This document shows positions 8,185-16,843 of a DNA stretch of 64,000 nt, piece by piece. Both the position numbers and the translations under genes were made by a program. Under the pieces are notes generated by a model, which was not told where the DNA came from, did not search any database, and worked only from the letters and a program-made list of their open reading frames with translations. The stretch is from an uncultured Planctomycetota bacterium. Its GTDB lineage: Bacteria; Planctomycetota; Planctomycetia; Gemmatales; HRBIN36. The stretch spans positions 1-64,000 of the forward strand of contig CALFAY010000004.1 of NCBI GenBank assembly GCA_937944855.1, in the 5' to 3' direction. The number at the start of each line of letters is the position of its first letter. Position 1 is the stretch's first letter.

Positions 8185-9174
8185 TCACCGCGGTGGCGGC
8201 GGCATGATCTCGATGCGGGCCGCTTTTCGCAGGTGCGGCAACAGGTCGAAACGCAGCCAGTCGGAATAGGCCAGGCGAACGAATTGCTTGACCTCTTCAA
8301 ACTTGACCTCTTTCCCAGGTTCCCGTCCGGTACACAAGATGAGATGGTAGCCGAACTCGGTCTCCACGGGTCCGGCCATTTCTCCGGGCTTGAGGGCGAA
8401 GGCCGCCTGAGCGAACGCTTCGGCCATGACACCCCGGCGGGGGAACCAGCCGAGTTCGCCGCCGTTCTTTTTCGACGGGCAATCGGAATCGCAAGCTGCT
8501 TCGGCGAAGACCTCCTCGGCGATTTGGAGCTGGGCTTCGGCCCGGCGAAGCGGATCGAGCTTGGGATCGAGCTTGGCTGACCGCTCCGCGATGCGGCCTT
8601 CGATCTGCTTCTTCAGGGCCGCGATCTTCGTCTGGGCGGCTTGCCAGGTCTTGGCGTCGGCATCATCCGGGACGGCCGCGAGGATGTGACGGGCACGCAC
8701 TTGCGAGCCGTCGAACCAGTCTTTGCGGACGACGAAGAACTCGATTAATCGCTTGTCCGTGGCCTTGGCTTCCAGGAACTTCTCCCAGCGGAGGGTGCCA
8801 GCCAACTGCTGTTTCAACTCCTCCTCGGAAATCATGAGCGCCTTGAGTGTTGACGCATAGTCTCTGCCGGTCTTGCCTAATTCTTCTTTGATCTCCTTGA
8901 GGCGAGATTCAAGCTCTTCCTCGGAAACAGTGAATCCTTGTTGGATGACGTACTGATCCAGGAGGGTAAGGTCGATGAGGAACTCGAGGATGTCCTTGCG
9001 GGCTTTGTCGCGGGCCTCGGGGGAAACAAGGCGCAGGCCCCGCTCCACAGCCGCTTCGGGAATGACTTGACCATTGACCTTGGCCGCAGGCTGGGAGAGT
9101 TTCGCGTCCTCGCTGTTCGCCGGATCGGCCGTCCAGACCGCGGCCAGACATGCGAGAAGGGCCACTTGCTTCAT
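8185..9174 (-). CDS. Secreted parvulin-type peptidyl-prolyl isomerase (SurA/PrsA-like)
   Basis: A 329-residue protein with a signal peptide (MKQVALLACLAAVWTADPANS). A helical SurA-N-like chaperone region follows (KVNGQVIPEAAVERGL ... LDQYVIQQGFTVSEEELESRLKEI). The parvulin domain runs from VRARHILAAV to FGYHLILCTGREPG and includes the family landmark GGELGWF and the FALKPGEM segment. A loop with charged repeats of about 40 residues is inserted after the first strand. It should assist folding of exported proteins in the periplasm. AAGGAGGGG nine bases upstream of the ATG at 9174 fixes the start. It is convergent with the ABC ATPase gene. Confidence 0.9.
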   Translation of the reverse strand: MKQVALLACLAAVWTADPANSEDAKLSQPAAKVNGQVIPEAAVERGLRLVSPEARDKARKDILEFLIDLTLLDQYVIQQGFTVSEEELESRLKEIKEELGKTGRDYASTLKALMISEEELKQQLAGTLRWEKFLEAKATDKRLIEFFVVRKDWFDGSQVRARHILAAVPDDADAKTWQAAQTKIAALKKQIEGRIAERSAKLDPKLDPLRRAEAQLQIAEEVFAEAACDSDCPSKKNGGELGWFPRRGVMAEAFAQAAFALKPGEMAGPVETEFGYHLILCTGREPGKEVKFEEVKQFVRLAYSDWLRFDLLPHLRKAARIEIMPPPPR

Positions 9175-9333
9175 GGCGATTTGCCCCTCCTTGGGCGCAC
9201 TAGTACAGATCCTGACCAGCCAGACAGCCCGGACCGGGAGCTGTTGCTGTCCGGAGGGCGGAATTGTACCGTGGAGGGCGATGCGCGCCGAGAGCAATAC
9301 CCCGAAACCTCGGCATCGCGGTTTGATTGGGTT

Positions 9334-9339
9334 TATAAT
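9334..9339 (+). promoter_or_regulatory. Candidate -10 box for the transglutaminase-like gene
   Basis: A perfect TATAAT lies 20 bases before the ATG at 9360. No good -35 hexamer is found at 16-18 bases, so the call rests on the -10 and its placement in the divergent intergenic region. Confidence 0.35.
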
Positions 9340-9359
9340 CAGAAAAACGGGGCAAGCAG

Positions 9360-10886
9360 ATGATGCGACGATCTCTGGTGTTGGTGTGGCTGGTGGTCCT
9401 GGCGGGGCCGATCGCGGCCCAGGAAACGCCGGGCAAGGTCCTCCGCGACGCCTGGTACGTCACCCGCACGGAATCCGGCAAGCTCGGCTACTCGCACCTG
9501 CTGGCTCGGGAAGTCCAGCGGGACGGCCGCACGCTCATCCACACCGCCCTTCAGCACTCGGTGAGCTACCTCCGCAGCGGAGATCCGTTCCACGACAGCC
9601 AGCGTGAGGAAACTTACGAAACTCCCGAAGGCAGAGTCGTCGAACTCCTCTACTCGGTCACCCTGAGCAAGAAACAGAAACTGCGGTTGCACGGCGTCGT
9701 CCGGGACCGGGAATTGCACCTGACGGTGCAGGACGAGCACGGCCAGCCGACCGGCTATCGGCAAGTCATCCCCTGGGAGCCGGACGCTATTGGACTATAC
9801 GCCCAGGACGTTTACTTCGAGCGGCGTCGGCCCAAGCCGGGGGAAACGCACGTCCTCAAGCAGTTTACCACACTCGCTAACCGTGTTCTGCCTGTCACCT
9901 ACACCATTCACGACTGGGAGATGACGCCCGGACCGGAGGGAATGCGGGAGCTGCTTCGCCTTGAAATCAGTTATCCCAAGTCTTCGTACCTGACGCCCTC
10001 CACGGCCTGGCTCGACCGCAGCGGCCGCATCGTCAAGCTGCAAGAGGACGACAGCACGCTGTTCGGCGTGACGACGCGGGAACTGTCGGAACGGGAGACG
10101 GCCTCGGCCCCGTTCGAGCCGACCGTTCGGGACAAGGACGCCCCCGTGACCGTGGACAAACCGATCCGCGTCCGCTGGGGTCGGCCGGGGACGTTGCGGC
10201 TGAAGGTGACTCGGGAAGGCGATGACGATCCAGGCACGCTGTTCGCCGCCGATGGTCGTCAGCGCATCGTTTCGGCCGACAAGCAGGCCGTCGAACTGCT
10301 TCTGCGTCCCCGTCCGCCGAGGCTGCCGGACCCGGTTCGCCTGCGGTTTCTCGGTCCCGATCCACGGGTCGGCAGCGAGTATCTGGAAAGCAACTTCTTC
10401 ATTCGGTCGGACGATCCCCTGGTCCGGCAATATGCCCGGGAAGCCTTGGGCGACAATGGGGCGGACAAGCCGGCCCTGGAGCAGGCTCGGCGGATCAAGA
10501 ACTGGGTGCGACGCAAGGTGAAGCCGAACTATGAAATCGCCTTGGCCACGGCCGACGAAGTGGCCCGCTGTCTGGAGGGCGATTGCAGTGAGATGGGCAT
10601 GTTGGCGGCGGCAATGGCCCGATCGGTCGGCATCCCGTCCCGCGTCGTGCTCGGTCTGGTTTATGACAGCGAGAATCAGGGTTTCGGCGGCCATCTCTGG
10701 ACCGAGATGTTCGCCGACGGGCAGTGGCATACGGTGGACCCGACCGGCGTGATCGACCTGCTCGGGGCGGCCTACATCAAGATCGCAGCCTACAGTTTCA
10801 AGGACGTGCTCAATCCCGATGAGCTGGTGGAGCTGCGTCGCGCCTTCTCCGGACCGATTCATGTCGAGGTGCTGGAAGCACGGTGA
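9360..10886 (+). CDS. Secreted transglutaminase-like protein
   Basis: A 508-residue protein with signal peptide MMRRSLVLVWLVVLAGPIAAQ. The first 300 residues are beta-rich without a recognised family. The transglutaminase-like domain is C-terminal: the catalytic triad reads Cys409 (EGDCSEMG), His445 (GGHLWTEMF) and Asp460 (TVDPTG). Members include peptidases and amidases as well as cross-linking enzymes, so the reaction is not fixed by sequence. In planctomycetes such proteins are often exported and may act on envelope proteins. The next gene, 40 bases downstream, also encodes a secreted protein, suggesting a two-gene operon. Confidence 0.85.
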   Translation: MMRRSLVLVWLVVLAGPIAAQETPGKVLRDAWYVTRTESGKLGYSHLLAREVQRDGRTLIHTALQHSVSYLRSGDPFHDSQREETYETPEGRVVELLYSVTLSKKQKLRLHGVVRDRELHLTVQDEHGQPTGYRQVIPWEPDAIGLYAQDVYFERRRPKPGETHVLKQFTTLANRVLPVTYTIHDWEMTPGPEGMRELLRLEISYPKSSYLTPSTAWLDRSGRIVKLQEDDSTLFGVTTRELSERETASAPFEPTVRDKDAPVTVDKPIRVRWGRPGTLRLKVTREGDDDPGTLFAADGRQRIVSADKQAVELLLRPRPPRLPDPVRLRFLGPDPRVGSEYLESNFFIRSDDPLVRQYAREALGDNGADKPALEQARRIKNWVRRKVKPNYEIALATADEVARCLEGDCSEMGMLAAAMARSVGIPSRVVLGLVYDSENQGFGGHLWTEMFADGQWHTVDPTGVIDLLGAAYIKIAAYSFKDVLNPDELVELRRAFSGPIHVEVLEAR

Positions 10887-10926
10887 TAACCCGATTTTCT
10901 GAAGTCGTCGCCTCAGGAGAGAACTC

Positions 10927-11559
10927 ATGCGGCAGTTGATGTTGGTGCTTTGGCCTGCTCTGCTGGGGATGCCGAGCGCGGCATCCGCTCAGGACGATGC
11001 TGGGGCTGCCGCTCTGGCCGCCTTCAAGGTGGCCGTGGAAAGTGGCTCGGTCAAAGACCTGGCCCCGCACGTTGCCGGTCAGGCCGGCCAGGTGCTCCGT
11101 CGTCTTGCCGAGCCGTATGCCCGGGCCAGGGCCTCCGCCGAACGCTTCGAAGCCGCTCTCGCCGAGAAGAACATCTCCTTGGAAAACCCTTTCGCCGCCT
11201 CGGTGCGTCCCCTGGCCGACCTTCAATTGGACCTGCTTGAGGTGTCCAAGGACCGAGAACGCCATCTTGTCCGGGTCCGCTTCGGCCCGCGCGGCCGGGC
11301 TGCCGAGGAAGTGCTAGTGCTGGTGCAGGAGGACGGGGTGTGGCGCGTGACGCTGCCCGTCGCCCTGCTGAAGGACCTTCAACCCGTGCTTCGTGGCAAC
11401 GCTGCCGATCAGCGGGTCCGACAACTCGAAACGCTCGCCGACATCCAGGACCAGCTGGCCCGCGACGTCTCCAACGGCTCCTTGAAGAATCGGGACGACG
11501 TCCTGCTCCGTCTGCTGGTGCTTTCCCGCGAAAAAAATCTGATCCGCCCCACCCCATGA
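10927..11559 (+). CDS. Secreted protein of unknown function
   Basis: A 210-residue protein starting MRQLMLVLWPALLGMPSAASAQ, a standard signal peptide. The mature part is Ala/Leu/Arg-rich and mostly helical, with a short beta hairpin near residues 105-135 (RERHLVRVRFGPRGRAAEEVLVLV, then GVWRVTLP). That hairpin recalls the DUF4878/nuclear-transport-factor-like fold used by small lipoproteins to sit beside larger enzymes. No catalytic motif is visible. GGAGAGAACTC just before the ATG is a usable ribosome site. It follows the transglutaminase-like gene by 40 bases. Confidence 0.65.
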   Translation: MRQLMLVLWPALLGMPSAASAQDDAGAAALAAFKVAVESGSVKDLAPHVAGQAGQVLRRLAEPYARARASAERFEAALAEKNISLENPFAASVRPLADLQLDLLEVSKDRERHLVRVRFGPRGRAAEEVLVLVQEDGVWRVTLPVALLKDLQPVLRGNAADQRVRQLETLADIQDQLARDVSNGSLKNRDDVLLRLLVLSREKNLIRPTP

Positions 11560-11656
11560 CAGGCGAAGCAGGTAGCATTGGCACCTCGAGAGAAGCGGCG
11601 TCAGATGGAACGGCTGTTCAGCAATGCGATGACGTGAGCCGAACATCCACTTCCGA

Positions 11657-11960
11657 CCCGCGACCGCCGTCGGAGCCGCGACCGCCAGGGAGCGGTATTT
11701 CTTCCCCGCTCCGTTGCCGTCGCGGCTCCGTGAGGACATGACCGTCGCGGCTCGGAAGCTAATGCGATTAATTTCCAATTCCGCGCCGCGACCGCCAGGG
11801 AGTGGGTCTTCCCTGACCCCGTCCCTCTCCCGGGGGGAGAGGGAATCAGTTTCACCAAGCGGCTTACCCCGCCCGCTCGCCTTTTTCGCTGCGACTCTGC
11901 AAACCGAAGGCGTAAGCCCTCGGATGTTTCCAGCAGGGGGCGTCAGCCCTCCGGCATGGC
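11657..11960. repeat. REP-like repeat patch
   Basis: This 580-base gap (11560-12139) has no gene but many short repeats. An 18-base unit (GCCGCGACCGCCAGGGAG) occurs at 11675-11692 and 11785-11802. An 11-base inverted pair, GGAGCCGCGAC / GTCGCGGCTCC, lies at 11672-11682 and 11719-11729, with a further copy of CCGTCGCGGCTC at 11742-11753. Two related units with core CGTAAGCCCTCGG / CGTCAGCCCTCCGG lie at about 11911 and 11941. The 12-mer GCGGCTTACCCC at 11859-11870 occurs inverted at 4462-4473, in another intergenic gap. The pattern fits dispersed palindromic elements. Confidence 0.6.
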
Positions 11961-12139
11961 GAGCCGACGGTGGCAATCGCTAGCGTGGGAACAGGTCGGG
12001 GGCGAGTTACGAGGCGTTTTTGTATATGGCGTTTGTCCTAATTGCCCGGCGCTTTATGGTTATGCAGGTTTTGTCCCGTGGGTCTAAGCACGAGGTCCTT
12101 TCTCACCGGACTTGTACTATATGAAATCGCCCTCGGGCT

Positions 12140-12436
12140 GTGGCTCGTCAGCGGGTTGCATGGTCGATTGGTTCGCATTATCAGCACTCTGACGCTCCCC
12201 GGGGAGCTTTTTATTCGCTCCGCGAGGATCCGTTGCTTGCCAAACGGCCTAACAAGGCGGTGCCGGTACGCTGGGAAAGGACCGAGGACGGCCATCGACT
12301 CGTCCGTGCCGCAGGCCTGGGCCGCTACTTCCCATTCCTCTTTGCCGGCCCGGTCCTCACCCTCGCCGCCGTGTATTTCGTTGCCATCGCTCCCGACACG
12401 CTCGGCAAGAAGATAGTGACAGGATCATCTCGGTAG
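12140..12436 (+). CDS. Small membrane protein of unknown function
   Basis: A 98-residue frame with a GTG start. Codons from about residue 30 on are strongly GC-ending like the neighbours. The C-terminal half has one hydrophobic helix (YFPFLFAGPVLTLAAVYFVAIAP) ending in KK-rich residues. The N-terminal 30 residues look less coding-like, so translation may begin later. It converges on secY with 50 bases between stops. No family recognised. Confidence 0.45.
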   Translation: MARQRVAWSIGSHYQHSDAPRGAFYSLREDPLLAKRPNKAVPVRWERTEDGHRLVRAAGLGRYFPFLFAGPVLTLAAVYFVAIAPDTLGKKIVTGSSR

Positions 12437-12486
12437 TCGAAGCGCGGCTTAGGCGAGGCCGATAGGTTCGGGCGGGCAGGACCGCG

Positions 12487-13851
12487 TCAGTCTTCCGTCA
12501 AACCGGGGTAGTTCCGCATGACCAGGTGGCTGTTGATCTTCTGCACCAGATCGAGGGCGACGCTGACGACGATCAGCAGACCCGTACCGCCGTAGAACTG
12601 GGCCACCAACGGATCGACGCCGAGAGTTGAAGAAACGAGCGTCGGGATGATGGCGACCACGGCCAGGAACGCGGAGCCGACGTAGGTGATGCGCATCATC
12701 ACCCGTTCCAGGTATTCAGCCGTCGTCTTGCCGGGACGGTAACCGGGGATGAAGCTGCCGTAATCCTTCAGGTTGTTGGCCATGTCCTTGGGGTTGAACG
12801 TAATGGCCGTCCAAAAGTAGCAGAAGAAGAAAATGAGGGCGATATACAAGACGTTGTACAGGTAGCCTTGACGGATAAATTGCATGGCCAACAGGTCGGC
12901 CCAGGCCCATTGGTGTTCGGAGAGTCGGCCCAGGGTGCTGAACAGGAAGTAGGGCAGCATGAGAAGGCTGCTGGCGAAGATGACCGGCATAACACCAGCC
13001 TGATTGACGCGCAGAGGCAGGTACTGTCGGGTTCCGCCGTACACCCGCCGACCTCGCATGTGCCGGGCTGACTGCGTGGGGATGCGGCGTTGTGCCTTCG
13101 TGATGGCGATCACGCCGACCACGACGCTGACAAACAGAATAACCAGCACCAGAAGCACTTCGAGGCTCGTATCCTGACCTCCGCCGCCTCCCAGCTCGAA
13201 CACGGACCGTTTCAACTGGATCGCACCGCCTTCCGCGGTTTGTTCAAACAGGAGCCGCTTGGTGGCCTCCGGGATGCGAGCCACGATACCGGCCATGATA
13301 ATGAGGCTGATGCCGTTGCCGATGCCGTACTCGTCGATCTGCTCGCCGATCCACATCAGAAAGATCGTGCCCGCTGTCATGGTGACAACGGCAGTCAGAA
13401 TCGAAAAGAACCCCGAGTATTCGGTCAGGAGGTTGGCTCCGGTGGCGTTGATGTACACATAGCTTTGGATGATGCAGATCAGGACGGTTGCGTAGCGGGT
13501 ATACTCGTTGATTTTTTTGCGGCCACTCTCGCCTTCCTTCTGCAACTTTTCCAGCGGAGGATAGACGCTGGCAAGCAACTGGAAAATGATCGAGGCGGAG
13601 ATGTACGGCATGATGCCCAGGCCGAAGATGGTCATCTGGCCGAGGTTGGAGCCGCTGAACATCGTCGCATAGGTGAACAACTGCCCGAAGGTGCCGGAAG
13701 CGATGCCTTGTGCCCATTCCAGCATTTTCTCTTGATCGACGATGGGCAGCGGAATGTGGTAGCCGATGCGGTACACGGCCAGGAAGATTAGGGTGATGGC
13801 GATCTTCTGGGCCAGTTCGGGAATCTTGAAGATGCTGAGGAATCGGTTCAC
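12487..13851 (-). CDS. secY: Preprotein translocase subunit SecY
   Basis: About 454 residues with ten membrane helices in the SecY pattern. Landmarks are FKIPELAQKI, GIMPYISASIIFQLL (second helix), the cytoplasmic QRRIPTQSARHMRG, VNQAGVMPVIFASSLL, and PGKTTAEYLERVMMRITYVGSAFL near the end. It forms the protein-conducting channel with SecE (encoded at 59.8 kb) and SecG. A GTG at 13851 with GAGG six bases upstream gives the usual short N-terminus; a second GTG at 13884 would add 11 residues but lacks a ribosome site. It is the last gene of the ribosomal operon here: adk, map, infA and the alpha-operon genes do not follow. Confidence 0.96.
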   Translation of the reverse strand: MNRFLSIFKIPELAQKIAITLIFLAVYRIGYHIPLPIVDQEKMLEWAQGIASGTFGQLFTYATMFSGSNLGQMTIFGLGIMPYISASIIFQLLASVYPPLEKLQKEGESGRKKINEYTRYATVLICIIQSYVYINATGANLLTEYSGFFSILTAVVTMTAGTIFLMWIGEQIDEYGIGNGISLIIMAGIVARIPEATKRLLFEQTAEGGAIQLKRSVFELGGGGGQDTSLEVLLVLVILFVSVVVGVIAITKAQRRIPTQSARHMRGRRVYGGTRQYLPLRVNQAGVMPVIFASSLLMLPYFLFSTLGRLSEHQWAWADLLAMQFIRQGYLYNVLYIALIFFFCYFWTAITFNPKDMANNLKDYGSFIPGYRPGKTTAEYLERVMMRITYVGSAFLAVVAIIPTLVSSTLGVDPLVAQFYGGTGLLIVVSVALDLVQKINSHLVMRNYPGLTED

Positions 13852-13982
13852 GTTCGCCTCGCGTCTGGCAAGGAGGGCCTGCACCTCAGGCCGCAGTAAA
13901 TCCGGCTAAGATCATACCCGATGGCCGGGTTTCTCGAAAACAGCAACTCGCCGCGAGGAAAAGCGAACCCCCGAAGGAGGAT

Positions 13983-14492
13983 TCAGCTTCCCTGCTTGGG
14001 CGGACGCAGACGCATCTTGTTTTTGACGGGCGGCTTGGGACCGGGAATGACTTCAACCGTCCCTTTCGCCTCCTCGATCTTCTTCCGGGCCGTGGCCGAG
14101 AAGCCGTGGGCGATTACTTTGAGTCTTTTGGTCAATTCGCCATCGCCGAGGATGCGGACGCCGTCCACCGCCCCCTTGGCCAGCCCAGCCTCCTTGAGAG
14201 CAGCCGGGTCCACGGTGGCGCCGTCGTTAAAGTGCTCGTTGAGGGTGCCGACGTTGACGACGGCAAATACTTTCCGCCAGGTGTTGTGGCTGAAGCCGCG
14301 CTTGGGGATGCGGCGGATGAACGGCATCTGACCACCTTCGGTCAAGGCCCGCGGCATGGTGGCCCCCGCCCGGCCCCACTGGCCTTTGCCGCCGTGGGTC
14401 GCAGTCTTACCGTGGCCGCTGCCGATGCCGCGCCCGATCCGCTTCTTTCGCTTCAGGCGATGAACGCCTTGATGCACCGTGGAAAGATCCAT
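13983..14492 (-). CDS. rplO: 50S ribosomal protein L15
   Basis: A 169-residue protein, somewhat longer than the usual 145. The N-terminal KRKKRIGRGIGSGHGKTATHGGKGQ and FIRRIPKRGFSH motifs are diagnostic. The C-terminal 20 residues (PGPKPPVKNKMRLRPPKQGS) are an added basic, proline-rich tail. L15 is a late-assembling protein of the large subunit. It directly follows rpsE with a 15-base gap, so rpmD (L30), usually between them, is missing. Confidence 0.97.
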   Translation of the reverse strand: MDLSTVHQGVHRLKRKKRIGRGIGSGHGKTATHGGKGQWGRAGATMPRALTEGGQMPFIRRIPKRGFSHNTWRKVFAVVNVGTLNEHFNDGATVDPAALKEAGLAKGAVDGVRILGDGELTKRLKVIAHGFSATARKKIEEAKGTVEVIPGPKPPVKNKMRLRPPKQGS

Positions 14493-14507
14493 GTCGGTAG
14501 TCCGTGG

Positions 14508-15017
14508 CTAAATGGGGTTCCCTTGGGTCGAGGCGGTCAGGCTCACGCCCCGCAACTGTTCCACGTCTTCCTTGCTCCGCAGCATCTGCAATCCGCGGAT
14601 GGTCGCCTTGACCAGATTGATCGGGTTGGTGCTCCCATGCACCTTGGTCAAGATGTTGTGAATGCCGCAGGCCACCAGAACGTCGCGCACGCCCGGCCCG
14701 GCCTTGACGCCGGTTCCCGGTCCGGCGGGCACCAGAATCACCTTCGACGCCCCGAATTGGCCGATGACGCGGTGGGGTATGGTCTCGCCCTTGAGCTTGA
14801 CGCGGATCATGTTCCGCTCGGCGTCCTTGACGGCCTTCTCGACGGCCGGAGGCACCTCGTTGGCCTTGCCGTAACCCCAGCCCACTCGGCCTTGCCGATC
14901 GCCGACCACCACCAGAGCGTTGAAGCTGAAGCGTCGGCCGCCCTTGACCACGGCAGCGCAGCGGCGGATCTTGACGACCCGCTCTTCCAGTCCGTCCTGT
15001 CGGATGTTCGATGCCAT
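14508..15017 (-). CDS. rpsE: 30S ribosomal protein S5
   Basis: A 169-residue protein. The N-terminal double-stranded RNA-binding fold reads LEERVVKIRRCAAVVKGGRRFSFNALVVVGD. The C-terminal domain includes PAGPGTGVKAGPGVRDVLVACGIHNILTKVHGSTNPINLVKAT, which fits S5 closely. S5 helps set decoding accuracy and mRNA unwinding at the entry site. It sits between rplR and rplO in the standard spc order. Confidence 0.97.
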   Translation of the reverse strand: MASNIRQDGLEERVVKIRRCAAVVKGGRRFSFNALVVVGDRQGRVGWGYGKANEVPPAVEKAVKDAERNMIRVKLKGETIPHRVIGQFGASKVILVPAGPGTGVKAGPGVRDVLVACGIHNILTKVHGSTNPINLVKATIRGLQMLRSKEDVEQLRGVSLTASTQGNPI

Positions 15018-15043
15018 CGTGGTTTCTCCCGTGCCCTGCCGTT

Positions 15044-15406
15044 TCAGAACTCCAGACCGGCCTTGCGAGCCGCCTCGGCCAGGGCCTTTACCCGCCCGTG
15101 GTACTTGTAATGGCCGCGGTCGAAGGCCACTTTCGTGATCCCCTGGGCCTTGGCCGCCTCAGCGATACGCTGCCCGATCAATTCCGCGGCTTTTTTGTTG
15201 CCGCCGTAGGCGATGCCCGACGCCTTGCCGACGGTCGAGGCGGCGACCAGGGTCCGGCCCGCAGTGTCGTCGATGATCTGGGCATAAATGTGCTTGCTGC
15301 TGCGAAACACAGACAGCCGCGGCCTCTCCGGCGTTCCCCGGATGCGTTTGCGAACACGGAATCGCCTTCTCTGCTGCTGACGTCGTTTTGCTTTCTGGTG
15401 GTCCAT
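15044..15406 (-). CDS. rplR: 50S ribosomal protein L18
   Basis: A 120-residue protein of standard size. [35 protein letters not shown] and the C-terminal [28 protein letters not shown] are typical L18. It binds 5S rRNA together with L5 in the central protuberance. It is followed by rpsE after 26 bases. Confidence 0.97.
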   Translation of the reverse strand: MDHQKAKRRQQQRRRFRVRKRIRGTPERPRLSVFRSSKHIYAQIIDDTAGRTLVAASTVGKASGIAYGGNKKAAELIGQRIAEAAKAQGITKVAFDRGHYKYHGRVKALAEAARKAGLEF

Positions 15407-15515
15407 ATCCTGTCACCCTTGGCACTCTCCCGATTGCCGACCGGGAGGTTGTTGGGGCAGATGCAGCTGCCCGTTCGCTCTGGAGCGGATTCTGCCGCCC
15501 GCTGGCCACTCAGAC

Positions 15516-16067
15516 TCAGCCGCCGCTGGCGAACTTCTTGCCTTCCTTCATGCGGACGACTTCGCCTTCGTAGCGGATGCCTTTGCCCTTGTAGGGTTCC
15601 GGGGGACGGACACGCCGCACCTCGGCGGCGAACTGCCCGACTTTCTGCTTGTCCACCCCCTTGATGATGATGGTGTTGGGGTCTGGAACCTCGAGGAGAA
15701 TCCCCTCGGGAGGCTTGACCGTGACCGGATTGGTGAAACCCACGGTCAGCACGATGCTGCCTTTTTCGTATTTCGCCTGATAACCGATCCCTTCGATCTT
15801 GAGGCGTTTCTCGTATCCGTTGACGACGCCCAGCACCATGTTGTTGATGAGGCTGCGGGTCAGCCCGTGCAAGGCGCGGTTGAGCCGCTCATTATTGGGC
15901 CGTTCCACCGTGATGACCCGCTTGCCCTCGTCGTACTTCACCCGCATGTTGGGATGATAAGCGAATTCGAGTTTGCCCCGCGGCCCCTCGACCTTGATGG
16001 TGCCGTTGACCAGTTGCACCTTCACGTTGCCGGGCACGCTCACGGGCTGCTTACCGATACGGGACAT
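15516..16067 (-). CDS. rplF: 50S ribosomal protein L6
   Basis: A 183-residue protein. It starts MSRIGKQPVSVPGNVKV, contains GLTRSLINNMVLGVVNGYEKRLKIEGIGYQA, and closes with PEPYKGKGIRYEGEVVRMKEGKK, all family landmarks. L6 lies near the sarcin-ricin loop and the factor-binding site. The stop is about 110 bases from rplR, a longer gap than others in the operon. Confidence 0.97.
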   Translation of the reverse strand: MSRIGKQPVSVPGNVKVQLVNGTIKVEGPRGKLEFAYHPNMRVKYDEGKRVITVERPNNERLNRALHGLTRSLINNMVLGVVNGYEKRLKIEGIGYQAKYEKGSIVLTVGFTNPVTVKPPEGILLEVPDPNTIIIKGVDKQKVGQFAAEVRRVRPPEPYKGKGIRYEGEVVRMKEGKKFASGG

Positions 16068-16090
16068 CGATCCACCTCATTCTCTTCGGC

Positions 16091-16546
16091 TCACCACACC
16101 CGGCACAGCAGTTCCCCGCCCAGCTTCTGGCGGCGGGCCTGGCGATCGCTGACCACCCCCTTGTTGGTGCTCAGGACGGCGATCCCCAGGCCGTCGAGCA
16201 CCGGCTCCAGGTCCTTGTAGCCGCGATAAATGCGACAACCAGGTTTGCTGATCCGCTCCATGTGCTGGATGACCCGTTCGCCTTGGGGACCGTACTTCAG
16301 GTAAATTCGCAGCACGGGCTTTTTGAGGCCTTCCAGACGGTTGCCTTCCGCGGGCTGAAAAATCCGCTGCCCGATCTCGTCCCGCGTCATCGTGCCGACT
16401 TGGTATTCGAGGATGAAACCTTCCTGTTTCAAGACCTCGGCCACGCCGATCTTGAGGCGGGAGGCGGGCATGTCCACCAGCGGCGACTCGATGCGGCTGG
16501 CGTTGCGGATGCGGGTCAGCATGTCGGCCAGGGTGTCGGTCATCAT
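16091..16546 (-). CDS. rpsH: 30S ribosomal protein S8
   Basis: About 151 residues. TDTLADMLTRIRNASR at the start and VLSTNKGVVSDRQARRQKLGGELLCRVW at the end (STxxG.....A) identify S8. It carries an insert of about 15 residues in the middle (TMTRDEIGQRIFQPAEGNRL) compared with the usual 130. Two adjacent ATG codons (16546, 16543) follow a GGAGGG; the first is used. S8 binds helix 21 of 16S rRNA and in other bacteria represses the spc operon. Confidence 0.96.
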   Translation of the reverse strand: MMTDTLADMLTRIRNASRIESPLVDMPASRLKIGVAEVLKQEGFILEYQVGTMTRDEIGQRIFQPAEGNRLEGLKKPVLRIYLKYGPQGERVIQHMERISKPGCRIYRGYKDLEPVLDGLGIAVLSTNKGVVSDRQARRQKLGGELLCRVW

Positions 16547-16569
16547 GGCAGTCGTCGTCCCTCCTCGCC

Positions 16570-16800
16570 TCACCAGCTGGCCTTGCGCACGCCGGGAATC
16601 AAGCCCTGGCTGGCCATGGTCCGGAAACAGATGCGGCAGATGCCGAACTTCCGATAGTTGCCGCGCGGCCTTCCGCACAGGCGGCACCGCAGCCGGATAC
16701 GGATCCGATCCCGCGGGCGCAGCTTCTTCTGCCCCTGCCGGACCTGCTCCAGCAGCTTCAGTTCCTTCTCGAATCGGGCCAACTTCGCAGTCGTGGACAT
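16570..16800 (-). CDS. rpsN: 30S ribosomal protein S14 (zinc-binding type)
   Basis: A 76-residue protein. [22 protein letters not shown] carries both CxxC zinc knuckles of the short, zinc-type S14, and [11 protein letters not shown] is the family end. The N-terminus is about 15 residues longer than the usual 61-residue zinc form. It sits between rplE and rpsH in the standard order. Confidence 0.96.
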   Translation of the reverse strand: MSTTAKLARFEKELKLLEQVRQGQKKLRPRDRIRIRLRCRLCGRPRGNYRKFGICRICFRTMASQGLIPGVRKASW

Positions 16801-16843
16801 ATGCTCTCGCCGCCGTTATGCCTCGGAAGGTTCCTTGTGCCTC

